Shown here piece after piece: positions 15,892 to 24,471 of a stretch of DNA of 40,235 nucleotides. A program made the translations under genes and the position numbers. A model generated the notes under the pieces. The model searched no databases. It was not told the DNA's origin and saw nothing but the letters and a program-made list of their open reading frames with translations. How positions within the stretch are numbered: position 1 is the first letter of the stretch; each line of letters starts with the position of its first letter. This DNA comes from JAGMDK01 sp023128695 (lineage in GTDB: Bacteria > Planctomycetota > Phycisphaerae > UBA1845 > Fen-1342), in assembly GCA_030628805.1 (NCBI GenBank), contig DAOVQG010000003.1, forward strand, positions 1 to 40,235, written 5' to 3'.

Positions 15892-17082
15892 GTGGAACTT
15901 ACTGACATTGTGGCGATTAGTGCGGTGCGGACGCCGATGGGGCGGTTTGGGGGGACTCTCAAGGACACCGCCGCTTACGATCTGGGGGCGGTTGCCATTC
16001 GGGCCGCCTTGGAACGGGCCGGATTGGCCGGCGATGGGATCGATGATGTGATCTATGGTAGTTGCCGTCAGGCGGGGAATGGTCCCAATCCGGCCCGCAC
16101 GGCGTCGGTCCGCGGCGGCATCCCCGTCAGTGTGCCGGTGCAGACGATCAACATGGCCTGCCCGTCGGGCATGCGCTGCATCCAGGCGGCTTCGCAGGCC
16201 ATTCGGCTGGGCGACAGCCGTACGGTCATGGTCGGCGGCATGGATAGCATGAGCACGATTCCATATCTGCTTAAAGACTGCCGCTGGAGCGGCTTCAAGA
16301 TGGGCGATCGCACGCTGCTCGACGGCTGGTCCGACAGCATCGACCCACTGTGCCAGACCGGAATGGGCGGCACCGCGGAGAACCTGGTCGAGAAATACAA
16401 GATCACACGCGAAGCCCAGGACCAGTTCGCCGCCGAAAGCCATCAGAAGGCCGCGAAAGCACGGTCCAGCGGCTGGTTTGACGAGGAGATCGTCCCGGTT
16501 GAGATTCCGGCCACACGCAAAGAGCCGGCGTTCCTCTTTGAGAAGGACGAAACCATCCGCGCCGACACGTCGGTTGAAAAGCTCGCCAAGCTAAAGCCGG
16601 CGTTCAAGAAGGACGGCTCCGTCACGGCGGGCAACGCCTGTGGCATGTCCGACGGGGCGACGGCACTGGTGATAACTTCACGTGAACATGCCCAGTCGCT
16701 GGGGGCGACGCCGCTGTTTTCGCTGTTGGGCTATTCCAGTGTGGCCGTCGAGCCGAAGACCATGGGCGAAGGGCCGAGCATTTCGATCCCGGCAGCCATG
16801 AAGCATGCCGGCATGAGCCTGGACCAAATGGACCTGATCGAAGCGAACGAGGCCTTCGCGGTCCAGGTGCTGGCCAACGAACAAGTCCTCAAGTGGGACC
16901 GCGACAAGCTGAACATCCACGGCGGTGCGATCGCGCTGGGCCACCCGACCGGAATCAGCGGCGCCCGCATTGTGGTGACGCTCTACCACGCCCTGAAACG
17001 CACCGGCGGCGAAATCGGCCTCGCCGCCATCTGCGGCGGCGGCGGCGTGAGTATGGCGATGGTCATCAAGCGAGAAAAGTGA
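15892..17082 (+). CDS. acetyl-CoA acyltransferase (thiolase) 1
   Basis: 396 aa from GTG 15892, chosen because GCGGAGGAAAAC lies just before it; the longer frame from 15871 is repeat DNA. Thiolase signature residues: nucleophile Cys90 in NMACPSGMRC, the GH pair in HGGAIALGHPTGISGARI, and the C-terminal Cys in AICGGGGVSMAMV. It cleaves a 3-ketoacyl-CoA, here most likely 3-oxopimelyl-CoA to glutaryl-CoA and acetyl-CoA, or joins acetyl-CoA units. Sits between the SDR and dch genes. Confidence 0.88.
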   Translation: MELTDIVAISAVRTPMGRFGGTLKDTAAYDLGAVAIRAALERAGLAGDGIDDVIYGSCRQAGNGPNPARTASVRGGIPVSVPVQTINMACPSGMRCIQAASQAIRLGDSRTVMVGGMDSMSTIPYLLKDCRWSGFKMGDRTLLDGWSDSIDPLCQTGMGGTAENLVEKYKITREAQDQFAAESHQKAAKARSSGWFDEEIVPVEIPATRKEPAFLFEKDETIRADTSVEKLAKLKPAFKKDGSVTAGNACGMSDGATALVITSREHAQSLGATPLFSLLGYSSVAVEPKTMGEGPSISIPAAMKHAGMSLDQMDLIEANEAFAVQVLANEQVLKWDRDKLNIHGGAIALGHPTGISGARIVVTLYHALKRTGGEIGLAAICGGGGVSMAMVIKREK

Positions 17083-17087
17083 TTTCA

Positions 17088-17119
17088 ATTGACGATTGAC
17101 GGTTGACGATTGACGATTC
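17088..17119. repeat. heptamer array (ATTGACG)n after thiolase 1
   Basis: ATTGACG units, one reading GGTTGACG, beginning five bases after the thiolase stop codon. Confidence 0.8.
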
Positions 17120-17141
17120 TGTATGCGAGTTCGAGGCCAAT

Positions 17142-17912
17142 ATGAGTGATTATGAGTTTGTCACAGTGGATGTAACGGACGGTATTGCGACGATTACGTT
17201 GAATCGGCCGCCGTTGAATGTGCTGCATATCCCGATGATGGCGGAAATCAACGCCGCGCTCGAAGCCGTGCTCGCCGACGCGAATCTGGCGGCAATAGCG
17301 CTGCGAGCAAATGGCAAGGCCTTCAGCGCCGGCGTCGACGTGAGCGATCACACCGACGAGAAGGTCGGCGATATGATCGCGCAGTTCCACGGCATTTTCA
17401 GGAGGCTCGCCGCCACTGACGCGCTGACCATAGCGGCCGTCAACGGCGCGGCTCTCGGCGGCGGTTGCGAATTGGCAACATTCTGTGACATCGTGTTGGC
17501 CTCCGAGCGGGCCAAGTTCGGGCAGCCCGAAGTGCAAGTCGGTGTTCTTCCGCCGATAGCGGCTTGCATCCTGCCCCCACAGATCGGGATCAAGAAAGCG
17601 ATCGAGCTGACGGCGGTCGGCACGACGATCAAAGCGGATGAAGCCTATCGTATCGGGCTGGTGAACCAAGTTTATCCGGCGGATGAGTTTGATGCGTCCG
17701 TGGATACGTACTTGGCTGAGATCCGGAAGCTATCCCGCCCGGTGGTTCGGCTTGCGAAACGAGCGACGACCATGCTAGCGCGAGAACAGATCCTCGCGCA
17801 CCTGGAGAAAGTCGAAGCCCTATACCTAGACGAATTGATGAAGCTGTCTGACGCCCACGAGGGCATCGCGGCGTTTCTGGAGAAACGTACGCCAGTTTGG
17901 AAACACATGTAG
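17142..17912 (+). CDS. dch: cyclohexa-1,5-dienecarbonyl-1-CoA hydratase
   Basis: 256 aa from ATG 17142; the frame from 17103 starts in repeat DNA. Crotonase fold: ITLNRPPLNVL, the oxyanion loop AFSAGVDVSDH, and AAVNGAALGGGCELATFCDIVLAS with the first Glu position; FGQPEVQVGVLPP follows, with the second. The C-terminal KRATTMLAREQILAHLEKVE...EGIAAFLEKRTPVWKH is what I associate with Dch/BamR/BzdW. It hydrates the dienoyl-CoA from benzoyl-CoA reductase to 6-hydroxycyclohexenecarbonyl-CoA, the substrate of Had. Context with oah and had supports Dch rather than a general enoyl-CoA hydratase. Confidence 0.85.
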   Translation: MSDYEFVTVDVTDGIATITLNRPPLNVLHIPMMAEINAALEAVLADANLAAIALRANGKAFSAGVDVSDHTDEKVGDMIAQFHGIFRRLAATDALTIAAVNGAALGGGCELATFCDIVLASERAKFGQPEVQVGVLPPIAACILPPQIGIKKAIELTAVGTTIKADEAYRIGLVNQVYPADEFDASVDTYLAEIRKLSRPVVRLAKRATTMLAREQILAHLEKVEALYLDELMKLSDAHEGIAAFLEKRTPVWKHM

Positions 17913-17916
17913 GCAA

Positions 17917-17974
17917 TTGACGATTGATGATTGACGATTGACGATTGACGATTGTGTTTGGCGATTGACGATTG
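17917..17974. repeat. heptamer array (ATTGACG)n upstream of bundle gene 1
   Basis: Seven or so ATTGACG units with variants (ATTGATG, GTTTGGCG), beginning four bases after the dch stop. It forms the left, ATTGACG-oriented flank of the four-helix-bundle gene at 18004. Confidence 0.85.
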
Positions 17975-18003
17975 CGGCGTTAGGACGGGTCGAGGCGATA
18001 GAT

Positions 18004-18420
18004 ATGAATCCGGTTGAATTCAAACAACGTACCCGGACATTTGCTTTGAGAATGATCCGGTTAGTGAAGGCGTTGCCGCAGTCAAAAGTGAGTGACGTGA
18101 TCGGTAGGCAGCTACTTCGTAGTGGAACGTCGGTGGGCGCAAACTACCGAGCCGCGTGCCGTGCCAGATCGCGAGCCGATTTCGTAGCGAAGATGAAAAT
18201 CGTTGAGGAGGAGTGTGACGAATCGCTCTACTGGCTTGAGTTATTGATAGAAAGCGGCGAGGTCAAAGCCGAATTGTTGGATGACCTTGTACGAGAAGGC
18301 GACGCAATATTATCTCTAGTCGTCGCCTCCATAAAAACGGCCCGCAACCACAACAATCGTCAATCGTCGGAATTAAATCGTCAATCGTCAATCTTAAATC
18401 GTCAATCGCAAGAGGGTTGA
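18004..18420 (+). CDS. four-helix bundle protein (S23 / Avd-like family), copy 1
   Basis: 138 aa from ATG 18004; the frame from 17938 begins in repeat DNA. Family signature QLLRSGTSVGANYRAACRA followed by DFVAKMKIVEEECDES.YWLELL. Such proteins (about 115-125 aa) form helical bundles, occur in 23S rRNA intervening sequences, and resemble the Avd accessory protein of diversity-generating retroelements; their biochemical role is unsettled. Here the last 20 or so residues (RQSSELN, RQSSILNRQS) are translated from the downstream heptamer array, an extension not native to the family. It has no obvious part in aromatic degradation. Flanked left by ATTGACG and right by CGTCAAT arrays, as if it were cargo of a repeat-bounded unit. 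No reverse transcriptase or variable gene is near. Confidence 0.85.
   Translation: MNPVEFKQRTRTFALRMIRLVKALPQSKVSDVIGRQLLRSGTSVGANYRAACRARSRADFVAKMKIVEEECDESLYWLELLIESGEVKAELLDDLVREGDAILSLVVASIKTARNHNNRQSSELNRQSSILNRQSQEG
18354..18409. repeat. inverted heptamer array (CGTCAAT)n at the 3' end of bundle gene 1
   Basis: AATCGTCAATCGT units with degenerate members (CGGAATTA, CTTAA), opposite in orientation to the array at 17917-17974. It overlaps the C-terminal codons of the bundle gene. Confidence 0.85.
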
Positions 18421-18423
18421 TTT

Positions 18424-19446
18424 ATGAAAGCTGTAGTATTCCACGGTCCTGAAAAAGGCCTGAAGATCGAGGACATTCCCGTTCCGCAAATCGGCGACGA
18501 CCAGATTCTGGTGAAGGTCGCGGCCTGCGGCGTGTGCCATACCGATTTGCACTACATCGAGCACGGCGTGCCGACGTTCAAAAAGCCGCCGATCGTGCTG
18601 GGGCACGAGGCTTCCGGCATCGTTGAAAAGGCCGGGGCCAATGTGACCAATGTCAAGCAGGGGCAACGCGTGCTGATCCCGGCGGTGCTGACCTGCGGGC
18701 ATTGCCAAGCTTGCCGACTGGGGCGCGAGAACATTTGTAGCTCGATGACCATGCTCGGCAATCATTTCGACGGGGCCTACGCCGAGTACGTCGCGGTGCC
18801 GGCCAAAGATGTGCTGGACCTGCCGGAATCTATCCCGCTGGAAGAGGCCTCGATCATCGCGGACGCGATTTCGACGCCCTACCACGCCGTCAAGAACCGC
18901 GCCCGCGTGCAACCGGGCGACACGGTGGCGGTTTTCGGCTGCGGCGGAGTGGGCATCAACGCCATCCAGATGGCGTCCGCGGCCGGCGGGTATGTGATCG
19001 CCGTCGATATAAACGATAAGAAGCTGGAATGGGCGATCGAGTTCGGAGCGGCCAAGACCATCAACGCGACGCAGGTCGAACGCGTCAGCAAGGCGATCAA
19101 GAAGCTCACCGGCGGCGGAGCCGACATCGCCATGGAGGTGATCGGCAACCCACGGACGATCGAAGAGGCGTTCGAGTCCGTGCGCGTCGGCGGGCGGTTG
19201 TGCGTGGTGGGGTATACACACGAGGCCATCTCGATCGTGGCCGGCAAGATCATGTTCAAGGAGTTGGAGATCGTCGGCTCGCTCGGCTGCCGCCCAGTCG
19301 ATTACATCCCGCTGATCCGGATGGTCGAACAGGGCAAGATCGACGTCAAACGCCAAGTAACACACCGCTTCAAACTGGACGAGATCGGCAAGGCGTTCGA
19401 GGTGATGAAGGAGGGCCTGTCGTTAAGGTCGATTGTAATCCCCTGA
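18424..19446 (+). CDS. had: 6-hydroxycyclohex-1-ene-1-carbonyl-CoA dehydrogenase
   Basis: 340 aa zinc-dependent medium-chain dehydrogenase. Catalytic zinc residues Cys38 and the His61-Glu62 pair (GHEASG); structural zinc Cys91, 94, 97 and 105 (CGHCQACRLGRENIC); the NAD motif GCGGVGINAIQMA near residue 175. Length and neighbours fit Had/BamQ/BzdX, which oxidises 6-hydroxycyclohexenecarbonyl-CoA to the 6-oxo compound for Oah. Start ATG 18424 is three bases after the bundle-gene stop, with AGAGGGTT as ribosome binding site. A general alcohol dehydrogenase is the alternative; context makes Had much likelier. Confidence 0.85.
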   Translation: MKAVVFHGPEKGLKIEDIPVPQIGDDQILVKVAACGVCHTDLHYIEHGVPTFKKPPIVLGHEASGIVEKAGANVTNVKQGQRVLIPAVLTCGHCQACRLGRENICSSMTMLGNHFDGAYAEYVAVPAKDVLDLPESIPLEEASIIADAISTPYHAVKNRARVQPGDTVAVFGCGGVGINAIQMASAAGGYVIAVDINDKKLEWAIEFGAAKTINATQVERVSKAIKKLTGGGADIAMEVIGNPRTIEEAFESVRVGGRLCVVGYTHEAISIVAGKIMFKELEIVGSLGCRPVDYIPLIRMVEQGKIDVKRQVTHRFKLDEIGKAFEVMKEGLSLRSIVIP

Positions 19447-19448
19447 TC

Positions 19449-19474
19449 AATTGACGATTGACGATTGACGATTG
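19449..19474. repeat. heptamer array (ATTGACG)n after had
   Basis: Begins two bases after the had stop codon. It pairs with the inverted array at 19600-19633 around about 125 bp without a convincing gene. Confidence 0.8.
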
Positions 19475-19599
19475 GAGATTGCGTGACTTCGGATTATCCG
19501 CTGAACCAGGACACTTTCAGGAGTTCTGTCGACTTGTTCACGCTTATTGCTTTTCCATCTTCATCGGGGAATGATGCAATGGCGGGGATGACTCAAACA

Positions 19600-19633
19600 C
19601 AATCGTCAATCGTCAACCGTCAATCGTCAATCG
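19600..19633. repeat. inverted heptamer array (CGTCAAT)n before the ligase fusion
   Basis: AATCGTCAATCGTCAACCGT units ending ten bases before the next ATG. With 19449-19474 it makes an inverted pair bounding a gene-less 125-bp spacer. That could be an emptied or decayed version of the repeat-gene-repeat unit seen at 17917-18409. Confidence 0.75.
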
Positions 19634-19642
19634 AGTGTTCTG

Positions 19643-22600
19643 ATGTTGCGTGAAGGCGAGCTTGGTGTTCATCCGCCTGGGGCCTTGGGGGTGGCCTTTT
19701 TCGTGCATGCCGACGCGGAGTGTTTCATCGGCCGCGGCGGCGACGGAATCACGCAGCCGCTCAAGGACGCCGGGGTTTTGAACCTCGATGAGCATGGTAC
19801 GCTCCGCTCGATCTCGCTCGAAGGCCGCATCTTCGCCAATCTGCTGGAGGCCGACGCCCGGGACGGATTGCCCGAACTGCTGCTGGTCTGCTGCAACCCC
19901 GATCAGCTCGGTTTGTTCACCGGCGAGATGACTCGCTATCTCGGTAATATCGCCGAGCGCGGGCGGCTGCGGTCGGAGGATGATCTCCGCCGAGAGGTGC
20001 CGATCCTGCTGATCCTGCCCAACGGGATTCTCTCGGAGCAGGCGATCCACACCTACAGCGAGCAACTGCGGGAGGCGATGTTGATGGAGCGCCTGCCCGG
20101 CTTCACTGACCCGATGCGCGAGATATTGCTCGAGCGCGTAGTGCGCGGCGTCTCGCTCCAGGCCGGCGGCCGGCGCGGCAGCGGCGCCAATACCATCTAT
20201 CTGCTCGAACGCAAGGGGACTCTCGTATTCGCCGGCGGCGGTGATATTGAACGCGGACGCATCGAGACCATCCTGACCGCACACGACTACCCCTTCACCC
20301 ACGCCCGCGGCGTGCCGCGCACCCGGATCGAGTTCGACAAGGGCATGATCTCCATCGTGCTCAACGTCGGCGGTCTGATCCATACCGTTCGTGATGATGG
20401 CGAATTGGTTGATTTGCGGATGGGCGACCTGTGCAAAGACCCAACCAAGGCTGACTTCGTGCATCAGATCACGCGGGCGGTGTTCGACGTCGGCCAGGCG
20501 GTCGGCGCGTACGCTCCTGACGTGACCTACGACGACATCTGGCCCACGCACTTGGCGACGATCCTGCTACACGCCGGACACATCACCAGCTCGCTGAAGA
20601 CGTTCCGCGACGCGTTGGCCGCCGGGCTGCACAGCGTGAGCCTGTTCTCCACCGAGGAATGGATTCTGACGCCGCTGGCGCGTTACGCCGCCAACGCCGG
20701 GCTGGAGAAGGAAGAGGCTCTTTTCGAGTCGCTCAAGGACCAGGTGCAGGAGGCGATGGCCAAGGCGATCCGCCATCGGGAGCAGTCCGGGGTGAACGGA
20801 GCCGGCGATCCGAGGAGGAACAACATGAAACTGACCGGACAATGCAATTACAACATTGAGCTCTGGGAAAACGGCTCGGATGAGATGCTGATGGTTGCGA
20901 CCGTCCTCGATAATGACCACCTGATCAAGCTCGAGCTGACGCTCTACCTCCCTGACGAGCAGATCATCCGCAGCAAGCTCGACATGATCCGCGTGCCGTT
21001 CCCGGTCTGCCGCGAGATCGAGCACATCGCCGACCGCCTGGTCGGACTGCGGATCGAGCGCGGCGTACTGCGCGAGATCGGGCACCGGGTGGGGGGCGGC
21101 GGCGGTTGCTCCCACGTCAAGGAGTTGGCCACGAACCTGGTCCATTTCGCCGCCATGGGCCTGGTTAGTCATCGCCTGGGGATGGACCCGATGAGTGCCG
21201 ATTTCGCCTTCAAGCCACCCGAAGAGAGATTCAACCTGACCAAGGAGCTGCTGCGGGATACTTGTTTGGCGTACCGCCAAACCACGGCCTTCGGTCTCGA
21301 TGAGCAGTTGGGGATCAAGAAGATCGGCGACGAGCACCGGCATCCGTCGCCACTGGGCGAATACGAATCTTCTTTCGGCCTGCTGCTGAAAGATCGCGCC
21401 GAGCACTGGGGTGACAAATTATATCTCCGCTATCGGAAGGGTAAGCGCGAAACGGCCTTTACCTGGAAGGAATTCGCGCGTCTGGTTTTCCAGATTTCCC
21501 GTCATCTGCTCGCACTGGGGGTTCGCCGGGGCGACCGGATCGGCATGTTGTCCGAGAACCGGGCGGAGATGTACCTGTTCGAGCTGGCCACGATGTCGAT
21601 CGGGGCGGTGACGGTGCCGATCTTTGCCGGGTATCCGCCGCAGCAGGCCGCGTACGTGCTCGGCCGGGCCACGCCGCGGTTCCTGGTGGTTTCGGGCCGG
21701 CACCAGCTCGACAAGATCGAGCGCGACCAGCATCCCTCGATCGAGAAGTACTATTGCATGGACTTCGACGCCGGCTGCCGGAAGTGGGGGGCGCTCGACT
21801 TCGCCACGCTGACCGCCGAGGGGGGTGTCTCCGAGGCGCAATTGTGGGAGCGCGTTGAAGCCGTCGAGCCGGACGATCTGTGCGTGATAATGTACACCTC
21901 CGGGACCACGGGCGCGCCCAAGGGGGTCCTGCTGGGTCATCGGCATCTGATCTCCCAGCAGAAGGCGATGTCGCTCATGTGGGACCTGAACGAAAACGAC
22001 GTCCTCATGAACTACCTGCCCTGGCACCACAGCTTCGGCGGGCTCTTCGAGCGCTTCATGACGCTCTACAACGGCTGCGAATTGTGTCTCGACGACTCAC
22101 GCGGCAAGGACCTCGAGCGGCTGATCGATAATTGGAAAGCCTACGACCCGTCGGTCTTCTTCAGCGTGCCGCGCGTGCACGACCTGCTGGTGACCCGCTG
22201 CCGGGAAGACCCCCAGATCGACAAGATCATCTTTGGCGGCCGGCTGCGGTTCATCTTTACCGCCGGGGCCGCGTTGCCGGCGCACGTCGAGGCGGCCTAC
22301 CGCGCGCACAAGATCCACGTGCTGGAGGGTTGGGGTCTAACCGAGACCGGGCCGTGCGTCACCGCGACCACCAAGGACAGCGAGTGGAAGAGCGGCTATG
22401 TGGGCATCCCGCTGCCCGGCTGCATCGTGCGGATCGACAGCGAACAGGAAATCCTGGTCAAGGGCCCGAACGTCATGGAGGGTTACCTCGACGACGAGGA
22501 GGCCACCGCGCACGTGCTGACCGAGGACGGCTGGTTCCACACCGGCGACCTGGGCGAGTTCACGAAGAACGGGCTGCGCATCCTCGGCCGCAAGGACGGG

Positions 22601-23068
22601 ACTTTCAAGCTCACCACCGGCGAGAAAATCCGTCCGCATCGCCTCGAAATGCTGCTGACCAACGAATCGCCTTATATCAATCAATGCGTGGCACTGGGCA
22701 GCGGGAAGGACATGGTGGGAGTGTTGATCTACCCCGATTTCAGCAGTCTGCGCGAGTGGGCGGCGCGGCACGACATCCCGGCTGATAACATGCTTGACGA
22801 TCCCGCCGTGCGCGAGCTGTACGCCGCGGAGATCGAACGCATCAATCCGCTGGTGGAGATCAAGTATGAGCGTGTGCGGCGGGCGGTGTTGGCCGAGCGG
22901 GGGCCATCAATGGACAACGGCGAGCTGACGCCTTCCGGCAAGCTGGTGCGCAAAGTCGTGATGGAAAACTTCAAGGACCAGGTAGCGGCGTTGTTCGCAC
23001 CACAGCCGCCCGCGGAAGTCATCCAGGTCAAACAAGAATCGCAAAGGACGGTAGCCAGTGAAGCATAA
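19643..23068 (+). CDS. three-part fusion: unknown domain, DUF2889 and acyl/aryl-CoA ligase
   Basis: 1141 aa. Residues 1-390: unrecognised; a few phrases (LLILPNGILSEQAI, ISIVLNVGGLIHTV) recall ketopantoate-reductase-like folds but no dinucleotide motif is clear. Residues 395-530: DUF2889-like (RVPFPVCREIEHIADRLVGLRIERGVLREI...GGCSHVKEL). Residues 560-1110: AMP-forming ligase of the long-chain FAA1 type, with MYTSGTTGAPKG (P-loop), GWGLTETGP, FHTGDLGEF...GRKDG and the C-terminal lysine region TPSGKLVRK. The ligase probably activates an aromatic or alicyclic acid to its CoA ester, making it the entry enzyme, since no separate benzoate-CoA ligase is seen. A strong Shine-Dalgarno followed by ATG at the exact domain junction (20812-20827) suggests a second product of 747 aa. 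The 3' end overlaps thiolase 2 by 11 nt. Confidence 0.8.
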   Translation: MLREGELGVHPPGALGVAFFVHADAECFIGRGGDGITQPLKDAGVLNLDEHGTLRSISLEGRIFANLLEADARDGLPELLLVCCNPDQLGLFTGEMTRYLGNIAERGRLRSEDDLRREVPILLILPNGILSEQAIHTYSEQLREAMLMERLPGFTDPMREILLERVVRGVSLQAGGRRGSGANTIYLLERKGTLVFAGGGDIERGRIETILTAHDYPFTHARGVPRTRIEFDKGMISIVLNVGGLIHTVRDDGELVDLRMGDLCKDPTKADFVHQITRAVFDVGQAVGAYAPDVTYDDIWPTHLATILLHAGHITSSLKTFRDALAAGLHSVSLFSTEEWILTPLARYAANAGLEKEEALFESLKDQVQEAMAKAIRHREQSGVNGAGDPRRNNMKLTGQCNYNIELWENGSDEMLMVATVLDNDHLIKLELTLYLPDEQIIRSKLDMIRVPFPVCREIEHIADRLVGLRIERGVLREIGHRVGGGGGCSHVKELATNLVHFAAMGLVSHRLGMDPMSADFAFKPPEERFNLTKELLRDTCLAYRQTTAFGLDEQLGIKKIGDEHRHPSPLGEYESSFGLLLKDRAEHWGDKLYLRYRKGKRETAFTWKEFARLVFQISRHLLALGVRRGDRIGMLSENRAEMYLFELATMSIGAVTVPIFAGYPPQQAAYVLGRATPRFLVVSGRHQLDKIERDQHPSIEKYYCMDFDAGCRKWGALDFATLTAEGGVSEAQLWERVEAVEPDDLCVIMYTSGTTGAPKGVLLGHRHLISQQKAMSLMWDLNENDVLMNYLPWHHSFGGLFERFMTLYNGCELCLDDSRGKDLERLIDNWKAYDPSVFFSVPRVHDLLVTRCREDPQIDKIIFGGRLRFIFTAGAALPAHVEAAYRAHKIHVLEGWGLTETGPCVTATTKDSEWKSGYVGIPLPGCIVRIDSEQEILVKGPNVMEGYLDDEEATAHVLTEDGWFHTGDLGEFTKNGLRILGRKDGTFKLTTGEKIRPHRLEMLLTNESPYINQCVALGSGKDMVGVLIYPDFSSLREWAARHDIPADNMLDDPAVRELYAAEIERINPLVEIKYERVRRAVLAERGPSMDNGELTPSGKLVRKVVMENFKDQVAALFAPQPPAEVIQVKQESQRTVASEA
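20812..20827 (+). promoter_or_regulatory. internal Shine-Dalgarno and ATG within the ligase fusion
   Basis: GAGGAGGA at 20812-20819, five bases, then ATG at 20825, in frame with the fusion and exactly where the DUF2889 domain begins (MKLTGQCNYNIELW). It looks like the start of a formerly separate gene whose upstream neighbour lost its stop codon, or a dual-product arrangement. Confidence 0.6.
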
Positions 23069-24308
23069 CGAGATACCCCATGTGGTCATCGCCGGGGCGG
23101 CCCGCACGCCGGTCGGCGTCAAGTGCGGCAGCTTGCGCAATTTCGCGGCCGAGGACCTGGGCTTCTTGGCCGCCGAGGAGGCGATCCGCCGTAGCGGCGT
23201 GCCGCGCGAGCGGATAGACACCACCGTCGGCGCCAACGTGTACCAGTACACCGCGCCCGGCGCCCAGGACATCTATTTCCCGCGCAACATCTCGTTGCGC
23301 TGTCACCTTAAGACCGAGACGCCGGGGCTTTTGGTGCAGCGCATCTGCGGCAGTGGGTTCCAGACCGTGATCTGTGCCTTCCAGCAGATTGCTTTGCCCG
23401 ACGCGATCGATGACGCCAAGATCGGGCTGTGCGTCGGCGGGGAGACGATGTCGCGGGTCCCACAGATTGTCCGCTCGCCGCGGCGGTCGGGGGCCAATTT
23501 CTGGGAGTTCGTGGATGGCGGCAAGCTGGAGGACGCCATGCTGGCGGGGCTCAACCACGACCTGGCCGAGACCGCGATGATGATCACGGCGGACGAATAC
23601 GGCACGCGAATGGGTGTTACTCGCCGGGAATGCGATGAATTGGCGGATTCTTCGCACAGCCGCGCCCGGGCGGCTTACCGTAACAGCCACTTCAATGGCG
23701 GCGACGCCCTGCGCGGCATCTTCGCCGTCGACGCGACGGACCTGACTGGGCAGCCGGTGTATCTGGCGCGCGACGAGTGCGTGCGTCAAACCTCCATGGA
23801 AGTGCTGGAGAAATTGCCGGGTTTCACGCCGAACAAGCTCGTCTCACCCGGGAACGCCAGCGAGATCTGCGACGGGGCAGGGGCGCTGATCATCGCCGAT
23901 CGCGCGGAAGCCGAGAAACTGGGTATGCCGACGCGCTACGAGATCATGTCCTATGGGGTGGCCGGCGTCGAGCCGCGCGTGATGGGGCGCGGGCCGGTCC
24001 CCTCTATCCAGCAGGCCCTGGCGCGGGCCGGGCTCGAACAAAAGGACATCGGGCTGTTTGAGGTCAATGAAGCTTTCGCGGCCCAGTATCTCGGGGTCGA
24101 AAAGGAACTCAACCTGGATCGGGAAATCACGAACGTCAACGGCGGCGCGGTCGCGATCGGCCACCCGCTGGCCGCGACCGGCACCCGCATCCTGGTCGAT
24201 CTGATGTACGAAATGGAGCGCCGCGGCGTGAAATACGGCTGCGGCTCCGCCTGCATCGGCGGCGGTCAGGGCGCCGCGGTGATCATCCGAGATACCGAGC
24301 AGACGTAA
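23058..24308 (+). CDS. acetyl-CoA acyltransferase (thiolase) 2
   Basis: 416 aa from GTG 23058, overlapping the ligase fusion by 11 nt with AAAGGA upstream. Nucleophile Cys97 in QRICGSGFQ, GH pair in NGGAVAIGHPLAATGTRIL, C-terminal Cys in SACIGGGQGAAVI: a complete thiolase. Only moderately similar to thiolase 1, so it probably acts at a different chain length, for example acetoacetyl-CoA cleavage. Part of the pathway operon. Confidence 0.88.
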   Translation: MKHNEIPHVVIAGAARTPVGVKCGSLRNFAAEDLGFLAAEEAIRRSGVPRERIDTTVGANVYQYTAPGAQDIYFPRNISLRCHLKTETPGLLVQRICGSGFQTVICAFQQIALPDAIDDAKIGLCVGGETMSRVPQIVRSPRRSGANFWEFVDGGKLEDAMLAGLNHDLAETAMMITADEYGTRMGVTRRECDELADSSHSRARAAYRNSHFNGGDALRGIFAVDATDLTGQPVYLARDECVRQTSMEVLEKLPGFTPNKLVSPGNASEICDGAGALIIADRAEAEKLGMPTRYEIMSYGVAGVEPRVMGRGPVPSIQQALARAGLEQKDIGLFEVNEAFAAQYLGVEKELNLDREITNVNGGAVAIGHPLAATGTRILVDLMYEMERRGVKYGCGSACIGGGQGAAVIIRDTEQT

Positions 24309-24394
24309 TACCGCGGGAGATTCACCGCGGAGATCGCAGAGAACGCAGAGAAAAAGACAAGAGAAACAGATAAAAGAGCGACTTGAAGAAGAGC

Positions 24395-24412
24395 CGCGGG
24401 CTTCAGCCCGCG
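24395..24412. repeat. GC hairpin CGCGGGCTTCAGCCCGCG
   Basis: Perfect 8-bp stem with a TT loop in the 163-nt gap between thiolase 2 and the MNT gene. The bases around 24325-24360 (ACCGCGGAGATCGCAGAGAA) look like another dispersed repeat. No T-run follows, so I do not call a terminator. Confidence 0.55.
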
Positions 24413-24471
24413 CGGTCATGCGACATCCGAGCTGTCGCAAGATCGCGCACGGTGATGTAGAGGCAATCAGG

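Noticed and set aside
18004..18420. Diversity-generating retroelement with Avd
   Set aside because: The bundle protein resembles Avd, but there is no reverse transcriptase, template repeat or variable repeat in the window.
19465..19653. 62-aa frame between the inverted arrays
   Set aside because: Both ends are translated heptamers, and the middle has no recognisable features or ribosome site.
24395..24412. Rho-independent terminator after thiolase 2
   Set aside because: The GC stem has no following T-run and matches the style of dispersed repeats.
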